Source: Methanomethylophilus sp963631655
GTDB taxonomy: Archaea > Thermoplasmatota > Thermoplasmata > Methanomassiliicoccales > Methanomethylophilaceae
Assembly: GCA_963631655.1 (NCBI GenBank)
Contig: CAVGRR010000001.1
Span: forward strand, 29,071 to 93,070
Direction: 5' to 3'
Length of the DNA stretch: 64,000 nucleotides
Of this stretch, positions 1-8,895 are shown piece after piece (position 1 is the first letter of the stretch; the number at the start of each line of letters is the position of its first letter). A program made the position numbers and the translations under genes. The notes beneath the pieces are model-generated. The model saw only the letters and a list, made by a program, of their open reading frames with translations, did not search any database and was not told the DNA's origin.

Positions 1-11
1 GGCCATCTGAC

Positions 12-1247
12 TCACTCTTTCTTGTGGGCGCGGGCCGCGGTCTGGTCGGGCAGACCCCATACGTAGATGAATCCCATGGCGGCCTTGTGGTCGAAGGTGT
101 CGACGGTGTCCTTGGAGTAGGTGGCGAGTCCGGTGTCGTAGAGGGAGACGGGTGATTTCCTTCCGACGACGGTGACGCTTCCCTTGTAGAGTTTCACGCG
201 GACGGTACCGGTGACGAACTCCTGGGTCTTGTCGATGAAGGCGTTGATGGGTTCCCTGAGTCCGCCGAACCACTGTCCGTCGTATACCATGCGGGTGAAC
301 TTCTGTTCGATTCCCCTCTTGAAGTCGAGGACCTCTCTCTGGAGGGTCATGGCCTCGATGGCCTTGTGGGCGGCGATGATGGTGACCGCTGCGGGGCATT
401 CGTAGGTCTCGCGGGATTTGATTCCGACGAGCCTGTCCTCCACGTGGTCGATCCTTCCGACACCGTTGTCGCCGGCGATCTTGTTGAGCTTGTCGATGAG
501 CTCCACTCCGTCCATCTTCTGGCCGTCGAGGGATACAGGAACTCCCTTTTCGAATCCGATCTCGATGTAGGTGGGGGTGTTGGGTGCCTTCTCGGGGTCG
601 ACGGTGTGTGCCCAGACTCCTGCCGGAGGCTCGTCCCATGCGTTCTCGAGGGCACCGCATTCGCAGGATGCTCCCCAGAGGTTCTCGTCCCTGGAGTAGG
701 GGCTGCTCTTCTTCGCTTTGATCTCGATCCCGTTCTCTGCGGCGTAGTCGATCTCGTCGTCCCTGGAGGCGATCCATTCCCTCTGAGGGGCGATGATCTT
801 TAGGTCGGGGTCCTGGGCCTTGATTCCCGCGTCGAACCTGACCTGGTCGTTTCCTTTTCCGGTGCATCCGTGGGCGATGTATTTCGCGCCCTCCTCGTGG
901 GCGATCTTGACCAGGGTCTTGGCCATGAGGGGCCTGGCGATGGCGGTGGAAAGGGGATAGATGTCCTGATAGAGACCGTTGGCCTTCACGAGGGGCCATA
1001 CATACTCCTCGACGAACTCTTTTCTCACATCGAAAAAGTCGGCGCGGACCGCTCCGTTCCTGTATGCGCGGGCGACGATCTCCTCACCGTCTGCTTCAGG
1101 CTGTCCGACATCGACGGAGATGGCGACAACGTCCACGTTGTAGTTCTCCTGGAGCCAGTGGATGTCGACGGAGGTGTCGAGTCCTCCGGAGTACGCCAGT
1201 ACGACCTTGTCGCGTTTTCCTTTTTCGTTCGATTTGTTCTGAGTCAT
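12..1247 (-). CDS. argG: Argininosuccinate synthase
   Basis: Joins citrulline and aspartate using ATP to form argininosuccinate, the penultimate step of arginine synthesis (cytosolic). The 411-residue product has the PP-loop motif YSGGLDTS (about residues 19-26), STAIARPLMAK and HGCTGKGNDQVRF, all hallmarks of the family, and normal length. An upstream ATG at 1259 exists, but the GGGGGAG just before the ATG at 1247 reads as a ribosome binding site, so 1247 is preferred. It is transcribed away from the Shango-like locus. The argCJBD operon lies 7.6 kb away with that locus between them; argH is not in the window. Confidence 0.95.
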   Translation of the reverse strand: MTQNKSNEKGKRDKVVLAYSGGLDTSVDIHWLQENYNVDVVAISVDVGQPEADGEEIVARAYRNGAVRADFFDVRKEFVEEYVWPLVKANGLYQDIYPLSTAIARPLMAKTLVKIAHEEGAKYIAHGCTGKGNDQVRFDAGIKAQDPDLKIIAPQREWIASRDDEIDYAAENGIEIKAKKSSPYSRDENLWGASCECGALENAWDEPPAGVWAHTVDPEKAPNTPTYIEIGFEKGVPVSLDGQKMDGVELIDKLNKIAGDNGVGRIDHVEDRLVGIKSRETYECPAAVTIIAAHKAIEAMTLQREVLDFKRGIEQKFTRMVYDGQWFGGLREPINAFIDKTQEFVTGTVRVKLYKGSVTVVGRKSPVSLYDTGLATYSKDTVDTFDHKAAMGFIYVWGLPDQTAARAHKKE

Positions 1248-1259
1248 ATGCTCCCCCAT

Positions 1260-1345
1260 TCCCTTTATTATTATAATTCCCTCGTTTTGGAAGAGCGGTT
1301 AATTACATATCTGTCGGGCCCATAGGTGTGGGCGGAGTTTGGTTT
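1260..1345. promoter_or_regulatory. Divergent promoter region argG / sngA copy 1
   Basis: An 86-bp divergent spacer. The AT-rich run at 1266-1279 reads as a TATA box for argG on the minus strand. The plus-strand TTAATTACATAT at 1299-1310 is the TATA-like element for the first TerB gene. The stretch from about 1297 to the ATG at 1346 is partly repeated before the second TerB gene (about 3281-3330), including the shared words GGTTAATTACATA and CGGAGTTTG, so the promoter was copied with the gene. Confidence 0.55.
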
Positions 1346-3199
1346 ATGGACGATTTTGAGGGTGCGGAACTGGTGGTGGAGCGTTTTATCAATAAGGCCT
1401 TGGAATGCAACGACTACAGCGTGATTCCCGTTGACAATGCTGCCTACCCATAGACCCTGATCGAATCAAATGGTACGACATACGCTATCATAACCAGGTT
1501 GTACAAACAACCTCAGATATCGTTTATGGGATGTCCCAATGCGTATCGTTTCTTCTCTGAACTGTCTTTTGTCCATCCTGCGCAGATCGGATTTGATGAG
1601 AGATGGTATACGATCGATATATCTCCCGACACGGACGTGCTTTTCTTATGGTACGCGCTGGAGCTCTCTTATGATTGCGACAATTTCAGTTCGATGTGGC
1701 GTGAAGAAGAGAACGAAAAACAAACCAGAAAAGTAGCGAGGATGCTGATTGACAAGGGGTACATGTCTGCATACAAGTACCAGCACGAAGATCTTGATTT
1801 GAAGTCAGATATGACTGAATCTAAGATTTTTCCACGTGTTCTTGAAGTACGTAAAATGATGTACTCAAAAGAACTCGATCATCTTTCGTATGGCGCCAAA
1901 TTCGCAAAGATCGCTAAAACCGTGGAAGAACTGGAAGATGATTATCCCTCTGACTGGTATCCTTATTCAACTGTCACCTACGAGTCTTGTATGGATGATC
2001 TGAGGGCATATTTTACCTGGAGAACGAAATATCGGCAGGGAAAGATAAACTCAATTCCCAATTCTTTTGTACTTCTTTATGTGGCCGAATTGATCAATGG
2101 TGTGGGCTGGACAGATCCCGTTAAGGGTCAGGAACTGTTATCTTCGGTGTTTGATAATCTCGATTCGGAAAAGTACAGCAACAGGGTCTTGAGGTGGCTT
2201 TGTGATTTCAGTGCATACCACAATCTTCCTCCGAGTTGGGAATATATGTATACTGAGGCGGAGAAGTTAATCATAGATCTGCTACACCCGGAGAAGATTA
2301 CCTCGGAAAATATCATCGCCCTTCTGAATGTACTGACCGATTACGATTATAATCTGGAGGACAAAAAAGCGTATCAAAGGTCTCCGAAGGAGTATAAGGA
2401 AGTGCTTGTGCGGTGTTTCCGCAATATCATTCTCAATGGCATTAGTGGCAAAGACCAGTCTTCAAAGAGCGTTTTCGTGTGGCATAACGACTCCTGGTAT
2501 GAGATGTTCTGTACACTCCCGTTTCAATTGGCCGAATCCCACGGCAATTATACCTACCAACTGGATGATCTGAAAAGGTACAAGTTCGAAGGAAACTACT
2601 GTACCTTCTCCGTATGTACCCTGAGCCACAAGTTCACATCATCTCTTCAGGATATCCTGTACACTGTGGAATCACTGATGAGGGTGGAGGTGGGTCTCCG
2701 GAAGACCAAAGAAAGACTCCTTCCCGAAAGCGAGTATTATCAGTGCATCGTGAAAGCGATCCGCGACTGGAAGGTGAAGAAGAACAAGAGGGTCGTCGTG
2801 ATCGACAGCAACAAGCTGGAATCGGTGCGTCAGGATGCGCAGGAGACCTCCCAGAAGATCATGACCTCTGAAGAAATTGACAATGTGCCAGATGTCCAAA
2901 GTGATGTGAAAGAGGAAAAGATTGTAGATGTGGTTTCAGCAGAAACGGAAGAGGTCGATTCACCTGACGAATCCTCAGTGTTGGATGCTGATGAGGCCGC
3001 GTTCCTGATACTTCTAATCGATGGTTTGGATTGGCAAAAATTCCTAAAAACGATTCGTATGATGCCGTCACTCATCGTTGATTCGGTGAATGATAAACTG
3101 TTTGAGGAGTTCGGCGATACTGTCCTCGAGATGAGGGACGGAAAACCTGTCGTCATCGAAGATTATCTGGAAGATCTCAAGAGGATGCTGGGTCTGTGA
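1346..3199 (+). CDS. sngA: Shango SngA-like TerB_N/TerB_C protein, copy 1, with in-frame TAG
   Basis: Sensor or effector component of a Shango-like defence locus. By alignment with its neighbour the frame starts at ATG 1346 (MDDFEGAELVVERF, against MDDYESAELIIERF in copy 2) and runs to 3199, but codon 36 (1451-1453) is TAG. The flanks align with copy 2 on both sides of the TAG (ITRLYKQPQ against VTRLFKEPQ downstream). A TerB_N-type motif YFTWRTKYRQGK followed by LLYVAELING lies near residue 220, and a TerB_C-like end (DSVNDKLFEEFGDTVLE) closes the protein. Apart from the TAG the frame is open for 617 codons. It could be read through as pyrrolysine, restart downstream (TTG 1499 or ATG 1526), or be a nonsense allele. 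A further, tandem copy follows. Confidence 0.72.
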
Positions 3200-3250
3200 A
3201 GATACCGAAAGTGTCGTCGATATCGATTTCTCCTGAAAGGAAGTTCCATA
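3193..3250 (+). pseudogene. Relic of the sngB start after sngA copy 1
   Basis: The 3' end of sngA copy 1 and the bases just after it resemble the sngA copy 2/sngB junction: TCTGTGAAGATACCGAAA here against TCTGTGAAAATACCTAAA at 5162. In the sngB frame the relic reads SVKIPKVSSISISPERK against SVKIPKRVASTVINSLKGG, and the equivalent of the start ATG is GGG. This is the footprint of a tandem duplication that copied sngA with the head of sngB, which then decayed. It is not expected to be translated. Confidence 0.6.
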
Positions 3251-3280
3251 GGGAATAAAGGGGATTTCGGGTTTCAAACA

Positions 3281-3329
3281 AGGTTAATTACATAACTGTC
3301 TGACATATAAGCGGGAACGGAGTTTGTTT
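3281..3329 (+). promoter_or_regulatory. Promoter region of sngA copy 2
   Basis: Contains GGTTAATTACATAACTGTC and CGGAGTTTG, nearly the same as the segment before copy 1, ending at the ATG at 3330. TTAATTACATA serves as the TATA-like element. The conservation suggests each sngA copy can be transcribed on its own. Confidence 0.5.
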
Positions 3330-5168
3330 ATGGATGATTATGAGAGCGCGGAACTGATCATTGAGCGTTTCTTGGATTTTGCCGAAAGAAAGATGTTTTT
3401 CAAAGTCGCCGTCAACAGGCAAGCTGTATGTCCCACGGTGATCGTCAGCAGCTCAGGATATCAGATTGCAATAGTCACCCGGTTGTTCAAAGAACCTCAG
3501 ATCATGTTTCTCGGCTGTTCTAATGCATATGATTACTTTTCGGGTCTGCCTTTTATCCACCCTCCGCCGAACGGATATGATGACGAATGGTATACAGTGG
3601 ACATCACGCCGACCACTGATCTGAGTTTTCTTCTTTATGCACTAGGGATCTCCCGCACTTGTTGTGACTGGGCATACTCTAAGAGCAGCAATGTTTCCAG
3701 CATAAAGGAATTGGCTCAGATGCTGATTGAGGATAAGGCGTTCGATTCACTGGTTTATCGTGACTACCGTATTAGGAATGGGCCCGACAAGACCGATATC
3801 GATATTCTGCCTAAGATTCTCGAAATCCGCGTATTTATGCATTCTGATGAAGCAAGGCATCTGCCAGAATCTGCAATTTATCACAGGGTTGCAAAGATGG
3901 CTGAAAATCTAGAGGATAAGTTTGCCGGTGAAACACGGAACACTTCCAACATCACTTATTGGTTCGGTATGGGCAATCTGAGATGTTATTTTTCATGGAG
4001 GACGAGATACCGGTCGGGAAAAACGAAATCGATCCCCCAATGTTTTTGCTATCTGTATATCTGCGAACTTCTCAACGGTTCTGGTTGGAGTGATCCACTT
4101 GAATGTCAGAAAGAACTGCTGGACATCTATGTCAAAAAGGAGTTCTGGTTCAGTAATGAACTCTTTGTACAATGGATTCATGATTTTTCAGCATATCACA
4201 GGGTTCCGTTGGAGTGGGATTATGAGTATCCGGATTGGTATAAGTTGCTGTTACAATTGGTCCATCCTGAGTATATTTCCGCTCAGAAGATCATGCCCCT
4301 GATAAATTCCCTGGCGAGATACAATTTCGAAAGTAAAAAAGTATATACGGAGCACCAAGAGGACTATCAGGATATCCTTGTTCGGTTTTTCCGCATTCTT
4401 ATCAAACAGGATGCGGATAATGAACCCTTCTCGAGGTTATTGTTCACCTGGCACAATTGTTCCTGGTATGAACTGTTCCGTGCTCTTCCGGTCGAATTAG
4501 ATGTCAATCACGGAAGTTACACCTATGAAATTGACGAATTGCATAAATATACATTCGAAGGGAACCGCTGTACCTATTCCATGTGCATTCTGAGCACTGA
4601 TTTCAAATCGTCTCTGTCGAATATTATGAATACAATAGATCTTCTGCTGCGGAATGAATTTGGCCTTCCGAAGATCAAAGAAAGGCTGTCCCCGAGGAAT
4701 GAGTATTACAAATGCATTCAAAAGGCGATCCGCGACTGGAAAGCGGATAAGAACAAGAGAGTCGTAGTCATTGACAGCAGCAGGTTGGAATCCGTTCGCC
4801 AGGATGCTCAGGAGACTTCGGAAAGGATCCGGACTTCTGATGAGATCGATAATGTGCCAGATGTCAAAAAATACCCAATACCGAAGAAAGATGTGAAGGA
4901 AAAACGGGCCGAAACTGAGGAGCCGGTCGTTCCTGAGACATACCCATTTTTGGACAAGGATGAGGTCAGATTCCTGACCATTCTGATCGAAGGCGGGAAC
5001 TGGCAGTCATTCATCAAAAAGAACCGTCTGATGCTTTCGATCCTTGTGGATTCGGTGAATAAGAAACTGTTCGAGGAGATCGGTGATACGGCCCTCGAGG
5101 TGCAGGACGGAAAACCGATTATGATTGAAGATTATAAAGAGGATATCAAGAGGATAATATGTCTGTGA
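3330..5168 (+). CDS. sngA: Shango SngA-like TerB_N/TerB_C protein, copy 2
   Basis: A 612-residue intact paralogue of the preceding gene. It carries the TerB_N-type motif YFSWRTRYRSGK plus CYLYICELLNGSGW near residue 220, a hydrophilic linker (RDWKADKNKRVVVID, shared almost word for word with copy 1), and a TerB_C-like tail (DSVNKKLFEEIGDTALE). TerB-family domains occur in tellurite/stress and phage-defence proteins; in Shango the TerB-like protein is SngA. ATG 3330 is chosen over the in-frame TTG 3324 because copy 1 also begins with MDD. The stop overlaps the sngB start by 10 bp, so translation is probably coupled. Confidence 0.8.
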   Translation: MDDYESAELIIERFLDFAERKMFFKVAVNRQAVCPTVIVSSSGYQIAIVTRLFKEPQIMFLGCSNAYDYFSGLPFIHPPPNGYDDEWYTVDITPTTDLSFLLYALGISRTCCDWAYSKSSNVSSIKELAQMLIEDKAFDSLVYRDYRIRNGPDKTDIDILPKILEIRVFMHSDEARHLPESAIYHRVAKMAENLEDKFAGETRNTSNITYWFGMGNLRCYFSWRTRYRSGKTKSIPQCFCYLYICELLNGSGWSDPLECQKELLDIYVKKEFWFSNELFVQWIHDFSAYHRVPLEWDYEYPDWYKLLLQLVHPEYISAQKIMPLINSLARYNFESKKVYTEHQEDYQDILVRFFRILIKQDADNEPFSRLLFTWHNCSWYELFRALPVELDVNHGSYTYEIDELHKYTFEGNRCTYSMCILSTDFKSSLSNIMNTIDLLLRNEFGLPKIKERLSPRNEYYKCIQKAIRDWKADKNKRVVVIDSSRLESVRQDAQETSERIRTSDEIDNVPDVKKYPIPKKDVKEKRAETEEPVVPETYPFLDKDEVRFLTILIEGGNWQSFIKKNRLMLSILVDSVNKKLFEEIGDTALEVQDGKPIMIEDYKEDIKRIICL

Positions 5169-6469
5169 AAATACCTAAAAGGGTCGCTTCGACCGTTATA
5201 AACTCACTGAAAGGAGGTGTCGTTCCGCGCATCGGGCTGTCATACATCACCGTCGGACGCAAGGCGGAGATCGACGCCCTCCTGAACGACATCGACATCA
5301 TCGCCGACGGTGGAGCGGCGTTCAGATTCATCGAAGGAAGGTACGGAAGCGGCAAATCGTTCCTGTTACAAGCGATCAGGAACTATCTTATGGACAGGAA
5401 TTTCGTGGTAGTTGATGCAGATCTGTCTCCCGAAAGGAAACTGCATGGCAACAAGGGGCAGGGACTGGCGACCTACCGCGAACTGGTCCGGAACATGAGC
5501 ACCAAGACCTGTCCCGAGGGCGGAGCGTTATCGCTCATCCTCGACAAATGGATCTCGAACGTCATGGCAACCGTGTCAAATGACACAGACCCAGAGTCCC
5601 CGGATTTCACCAAAGCGGTTGAGAAACGCATCAGCACCGAAGTACTTTCAATGAGCGACATGGTGAGGGGATTCGATTTCGCCAGGCTGCTGACCCTTTA
5701 CTATAGATCCTATGCGGAGAACGACGAACTCATGAAGGCGAAGGTCATCCGCTGGTTCCGCGGGGAGTTCGTCAACAAGACCGAGGCCAAGAACGAATTG
5801 GGTATCAATCTCATCATCACGGACGACGACTGGTACGAGTATCTCAAGGTGTTCGCCGCCTTCCTCAAACAGGCCGGATACGCCGGAATGGTCATCCTCA
5901 TCGACGAACTGGTCAACCTTTACAAGATCTCCAACAGGATCTCCAGAGAAAGCAACTACGAGAAGATCCTGTCGATGTACAACGATGTCCTGCAGGGCAA
6001 AGCGAAGTATCTGGGTATTATCATGTGCGGTACTCCGGAATGCATCGAGAACCCCCAGAGAGGCATCTACAGTTACGAGGCCCTGCGCTCGAGGCTCAGC
6101 ACCGGAAAGTTCTCGAATGATGACACAAAGGACATGCTCGCACCGGTCATCAAACTCGATCCCCTCGGATATGAGGAGATGACAATCCTGGTGGAGAAAC
6201 TGTCCCAGATACACGCAGTTTTATTCGGATACGAGGTAAAACTTCAGGAGAAGGACCTGGTCGATTTCATCAAGATCGAGTACGGTCGTATCGGGGCCGA
6301 CAGCCACATCACCCCCAGGGAGGTCATCAGGGACTTCATCGAGCTTCTGGATATCCTTTACCAATATCCTGAGAAGACCGTCGATCAGGTCCTCCGTTCC
6401 GGTGATTTCCAGTTCGCCGAGGGCGGTCTCGAGGAGGACGAGGACGCGATCCCGGAGTTCGAGATCTGA
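5159..6469 (+). CDS. sngB: Shango SngB-like ATPase (BrxD / DUF2791 family)
   Basis: P-loop ATPase of 436 residues. Walker A GRYGSGKS is at 60-67, a Walker B-like MVILIDELVNLYK near 243-255, and GTPECIENPQRGIYSYEALRSRL follows in the second half as in BREX-type BrxD/BrxC-like (DUF2791) ATPases. In Shango this protein works with the TerB protein and the helicase; how it acts is not established. It overlaps sngA copy 2 by 10 bp and ends 4 bp before sngC, so the three form an operon. It resembles the second ATPase at 24686-25957 throughout (same start MxxxIPKRxxxTxxNxxxxGVVPRxGLxYIxVGRKxE), showing a common origin of the two loci. Confidence 0.85.
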   Translation: MSVKIPKRVASTVINSLKGGVVPRIGLSYITVGRKAEIDALLNDIDIIADGGAAFRFIEGRYGSGKSFLLQAIRNYLMDRNFVVVDADLSPERKLHGNKGQGLATYRELVRNMSTKTCPEGGALSLILDKWISNVMATVSNDTDPESPDFTKAVEKRISTEVLSMSDMVRGFDFARLLTLYYRSYAENDELMKAKVIRWFRGEFVNKTEAKNELGINLIITDDDWYEYLKVFAAFLKQAGYAGMVILIDELVNLYKISNRISRESNYEKILSMYNDVLQGKAKYLGIIMCGTPECIENPQRGIYSYEALRSRLSTGKFSNDDTKDMLAPVIKLDPLGYEEMTILVEKLSQIHAVLFGYEVKLQEKDLVDFIKIEYGRIGADSHITPREVIRDFIELLDILYQYPEKTVDQVLRSGDFQFAEGGLEEDEDAIPEFEI

Positions 6470-6473
6470 TACC

Positions 6474-8717
6474 ATGGGAAACCCGGTGTTCGACAGATAC
6501 GCCCCTTTCATCAAGGAATTCATCTATTGCAACAACTGGGAATCCCTCCGCGGGATCCAGATGGCGGCCGCGGATGCGATATTCAACACATCGCAGAATG
6601 TTCTTCTTACAGCATCCACCGCTTCGGGAAAGACCGAGGCGGCGTTCTTCCCAATTCTTACGCTCCTTCAGGAGGACCCTCCTGCGTCCATCGGAGCGCT
6701 TTACATCGGGCCTCTGAAGGCACTTATCAATGATCAATTTGAACGTCTCGAACAACTGTGCCAGGAGGCCGATATTCCAGTATGGCACTGGCACGGTGAT
6801 GTGAATCAGAGCCACAAGGAGAAGATGGTTCGGAACCCCTCCGGAATACTGCAGATCACCCCCGAATCCCTTGAAGGGATGCTGCTCCACAGGCACGGCG
6901 ATATTGTCCGTCTTTTCGGGGATCTGCGTTTCATAGTGATCGATGAGGTCCACTCTCTGATCAAGGGCGACCGCGGAGGTCAGATGCTGTGTCTCATTGA
7001 AAGACTGTCCAAAATGGCAGGCTGCAACCCCCGCAGGATCGGTCTTTCCGCCACTATCGGAAATCCCCAGAGGACGGGAGAGTTCCTTTCCGCCGGGACC
7101 GGACGCATAACCGTGATACCCAAGGTGGAGGAGCCGAAGGTAAAGTGGAGGCTCTCGATGGAGCATTTCTTCATACAGTCCCAGCAGGCTGAACCTGAAG
7201 AGAACGTCAAGCCTCTGGCACCATTGGATGTCCCCACTGACACCGCACCCCGCAACGCCGATCCCGGGTACGGATACATATTCGAACACACCCGCGGGAA
7301 GAAGTGTCTCATATTCTCCAATTCGAGGGAGGAATGCGAAGAGGTCTGTTCCACCCTTCGCCATTATTGCGAGGCGAGGAAGGAGCCCGACAGGTTCCTG
7401 ATCCACCACGGGAACATCTCCCCTGCCCTCAGGGAGGCTGCGGAAAGGGATATGAAGGATGAGAGCAGGGACATCACGGTCTGCACCACATCCACCTTAG
7501 AACTCGGTATCGACATCGGCCGTCTGGAAAGGGCATTCCAGATCGATGCCCCGTGGACCGTCTCCTCGTTCCTGCAGAGGATGGGAAGGACCGGACGCAG
7601 AGGACAGCCACCGGAGATGTGGTTCGTCATCAGGGAGGATGAGGCCGAATCGAGGAGCATGGCGCCTGCCGCCGTTCCCTGGTCCCTGATCCACGGGATC
7701 GCATTGGTTCAGCTATACATCGAGGAGAAATGGGTCGAACCGCCGAGATTCGACAGGCTTCCGTTCTCCCTGCTGTTCCATCAGACCATGTGCGTCCTGG
7801 CCGGCGGAGGGGAGATGAGCCCCGCCCAGCTTGCCGGAAAGGTTCTGAGACTGTCCTATTTCCACAGGATATCCCAGGACGACTACAAGGTCCTGCTCCG
7901 CCATCTGATCTCCACCGATATGATCGAGAAGACCGAAAGGGGCGGACTGATCGTGGGGCTGGCGGGGGAGAAGATTTTGTCATCATACCGTTTCCTCGCC
8001 ACATTTCAGGAGAACGAGGAGTTCACCGTCCGCTGCGATTCCGTCGAATTGGGCACTATTGTACGCCCTCCGCCCGTGGGCGAGAAGGTCGCCATCGCCG
8101 GAAAGGTGTGGACCGTTGACACCATCGACCTGAAAAGACATCTTCTCACTGTCACTGAAGTGAAAGGGCGCGTTCCCGCCTTCTTCGGTCTCGATCCCGG
8201 CGACATGGACACCAAGATCCTTCTGAGGATGAGACAGGTCCTGCTCGAGGACAAGGTCTATCCGTTCCTGATGAAGAATGCCGTCGGAAGGCTCTCGGAA
8301 GCAAGGGAGGTCGCTGCCGCCGCAGGCATCGGAAGGAGGCCTCTGATCAATCTCGGAGGGAACATGTGGTGTCTGTTCCCGTGGTTGGGAACATACGCTT
8401 TCTTCGCCCTCGAGAGGTTCCTCAAGATCAAGTGCGCAGGGGATCTGGGTCTTTCAGGTCTCGACTCCGACCGCCCGTTCTTCATACAGTTCTCCATGAA
8501 GGTCTCCGAGAAGGAGTTCTATCAGGTCGCGGTCGATCATTCTAAAGAGGAACTAGATCCCATGGATCTTGTCTATGAGAAAGAGGTCCCCTACTTCGAG
8601 AAATACGACGAGTATGTCCCCGAGGAACTGGTCCGCAAAGGTTTCGCCTACGGTGTACTCGATATCGACACCATGCTGAAACGTGTCCTCGAATGGGAAG
8701 AATACCTGCACCGATGA
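6474..8717 (+). CDS. sngC: Shango SngC-like DEVH helicase (Lhr/BrxHI-like)
   Basis: Superfamily 2 helicase of 747 residues. Seen: motif I TASTASGKTEA (about 46-56), IGPLKALINDQFERL (Ia), DEVH box VIDEVHSL (about 155-163), GLSATIG (III), and QRMGRTGRRGQ (VI, near 367). The C-terminal half is unlike DEAD-box RNA helicases and resembles Lhr-like helicases of BREX and Shango. ATG 6474 is used; an upstream frame start inside sngB is unlikely. It is the last gene of the locus and is followed by a GC hairpin at 8730-8743. Expected to translocate on DNA or RNA together with the SngB ATPase. Confidence 0.85.
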   Translation: MGNPVFDRYAPFIKEFIYCNNWESLRGIQMAAADAIFNTSQNVLLTASTASGKTEAAFFPILTLLQEDPPASIGALYIGPLKALINDQFERLEQLCQEADIPVWHWHGDVNQSHKEKMVRNPSGILQITPESLEGMLLHRHGDIVRLFGDLRFIVIDEVHSLIKGDRGGQMLCLIERLSKMAGCNPRRIGLSATIGNPQRTGEFLSAGTGRITVIPKVEEPKVKWRLSMEHFFIQSQQAEPEENVKPLAPLDVPTDTAPRNADPGYGYIFEHTRGKKCLIFSNSREECEEVCSTLRHYCEARKEPDRFLIHHGNISPALREAAERDMKDESRDITVCTTSTLELGIDIGRLERAFQIDAPWTVSSFLQRMGRTGRRGQPPEMWFVIREDEAESRSMAPAAVPWSLIHGIALVQLYIEEKWVEPPRFDRLPFSLLFHQTMCVLAGGGEMSPAQLAGKVLRLSYFHRISQDDYKVLLRHLISTDMIEKTERGGLIVGLAGEKILSSYRFLATFQENEEFTVRCDSVELGTIVRPPPVGEKVAIAGKVWTVDTIDLKRHLLTVTEVKGRVPAFFGLDPGDMDTKILLRMRQVLLEDKVYPFLMKNAVGRLSEAREVAAAAGIGRRPLINLGGNMWCLFPWLGTYAFFALERFLKIKCAGDLGLSGLDSDRPFFIQFSMKVSEKEFYQVAVDHSKEELDPMDLVYEKEVPYFEKYDEYVPEELVRKGFAYGVLDIDTMLKRVLEWEEYLHR

Positions 8718-8729
8718 GGGATGCCAGCA

Positions 8730-8743
8730 GCCCGGTTTCGGGC
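8730..8743 (+). terminator. Hairpin after sngC
   Basis: GCCCG-GTTT-CGGGC starts 13 bp after the helicase stop. No long T run follows, so it may only mark the 3' end. Confidence 0.35.
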
Positions 8744-8773
8744 CGGTTCCGGAGAATGTCGCGGATAGAATCA

Positions 8774-8856
8774 ACCGTCAGAAAACGGTCAGTTTTGTTG
8801 AAGCCGTGACGTATCCGACATTTGATGTCTGAAATCGGACAATAGCTTTTTAATCG
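8774..8856 (+). promoter_or_regulatory. argC promoter with upstream dyads
   Basis: TATA-like CTTTTTAATCG at 8846-8856 sits about 45 bp before the argC ATG. Upstream lie a dyad TCCGA (8814-8818) / TCGGA (8835-8839) and a small hairpin ACCGT-CAGAAA-ACGGT (8774-8789). The first dyad ends just before the TATA box, a place where an archaeal regulator could act. No known arginine operator is recognised. Confidence 0.4.
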
Positions 8857-8895
8857 ATATTTCTTAGGCGCCCGTATTCAACACGAGGTATCGAA

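Noticed and set aside
6336..7409. 357-codon minus frame across the sngB/sngC junction
   Set aside because: Antisense to two genes with clear ATPase and helicase motifs; no family resemblance.
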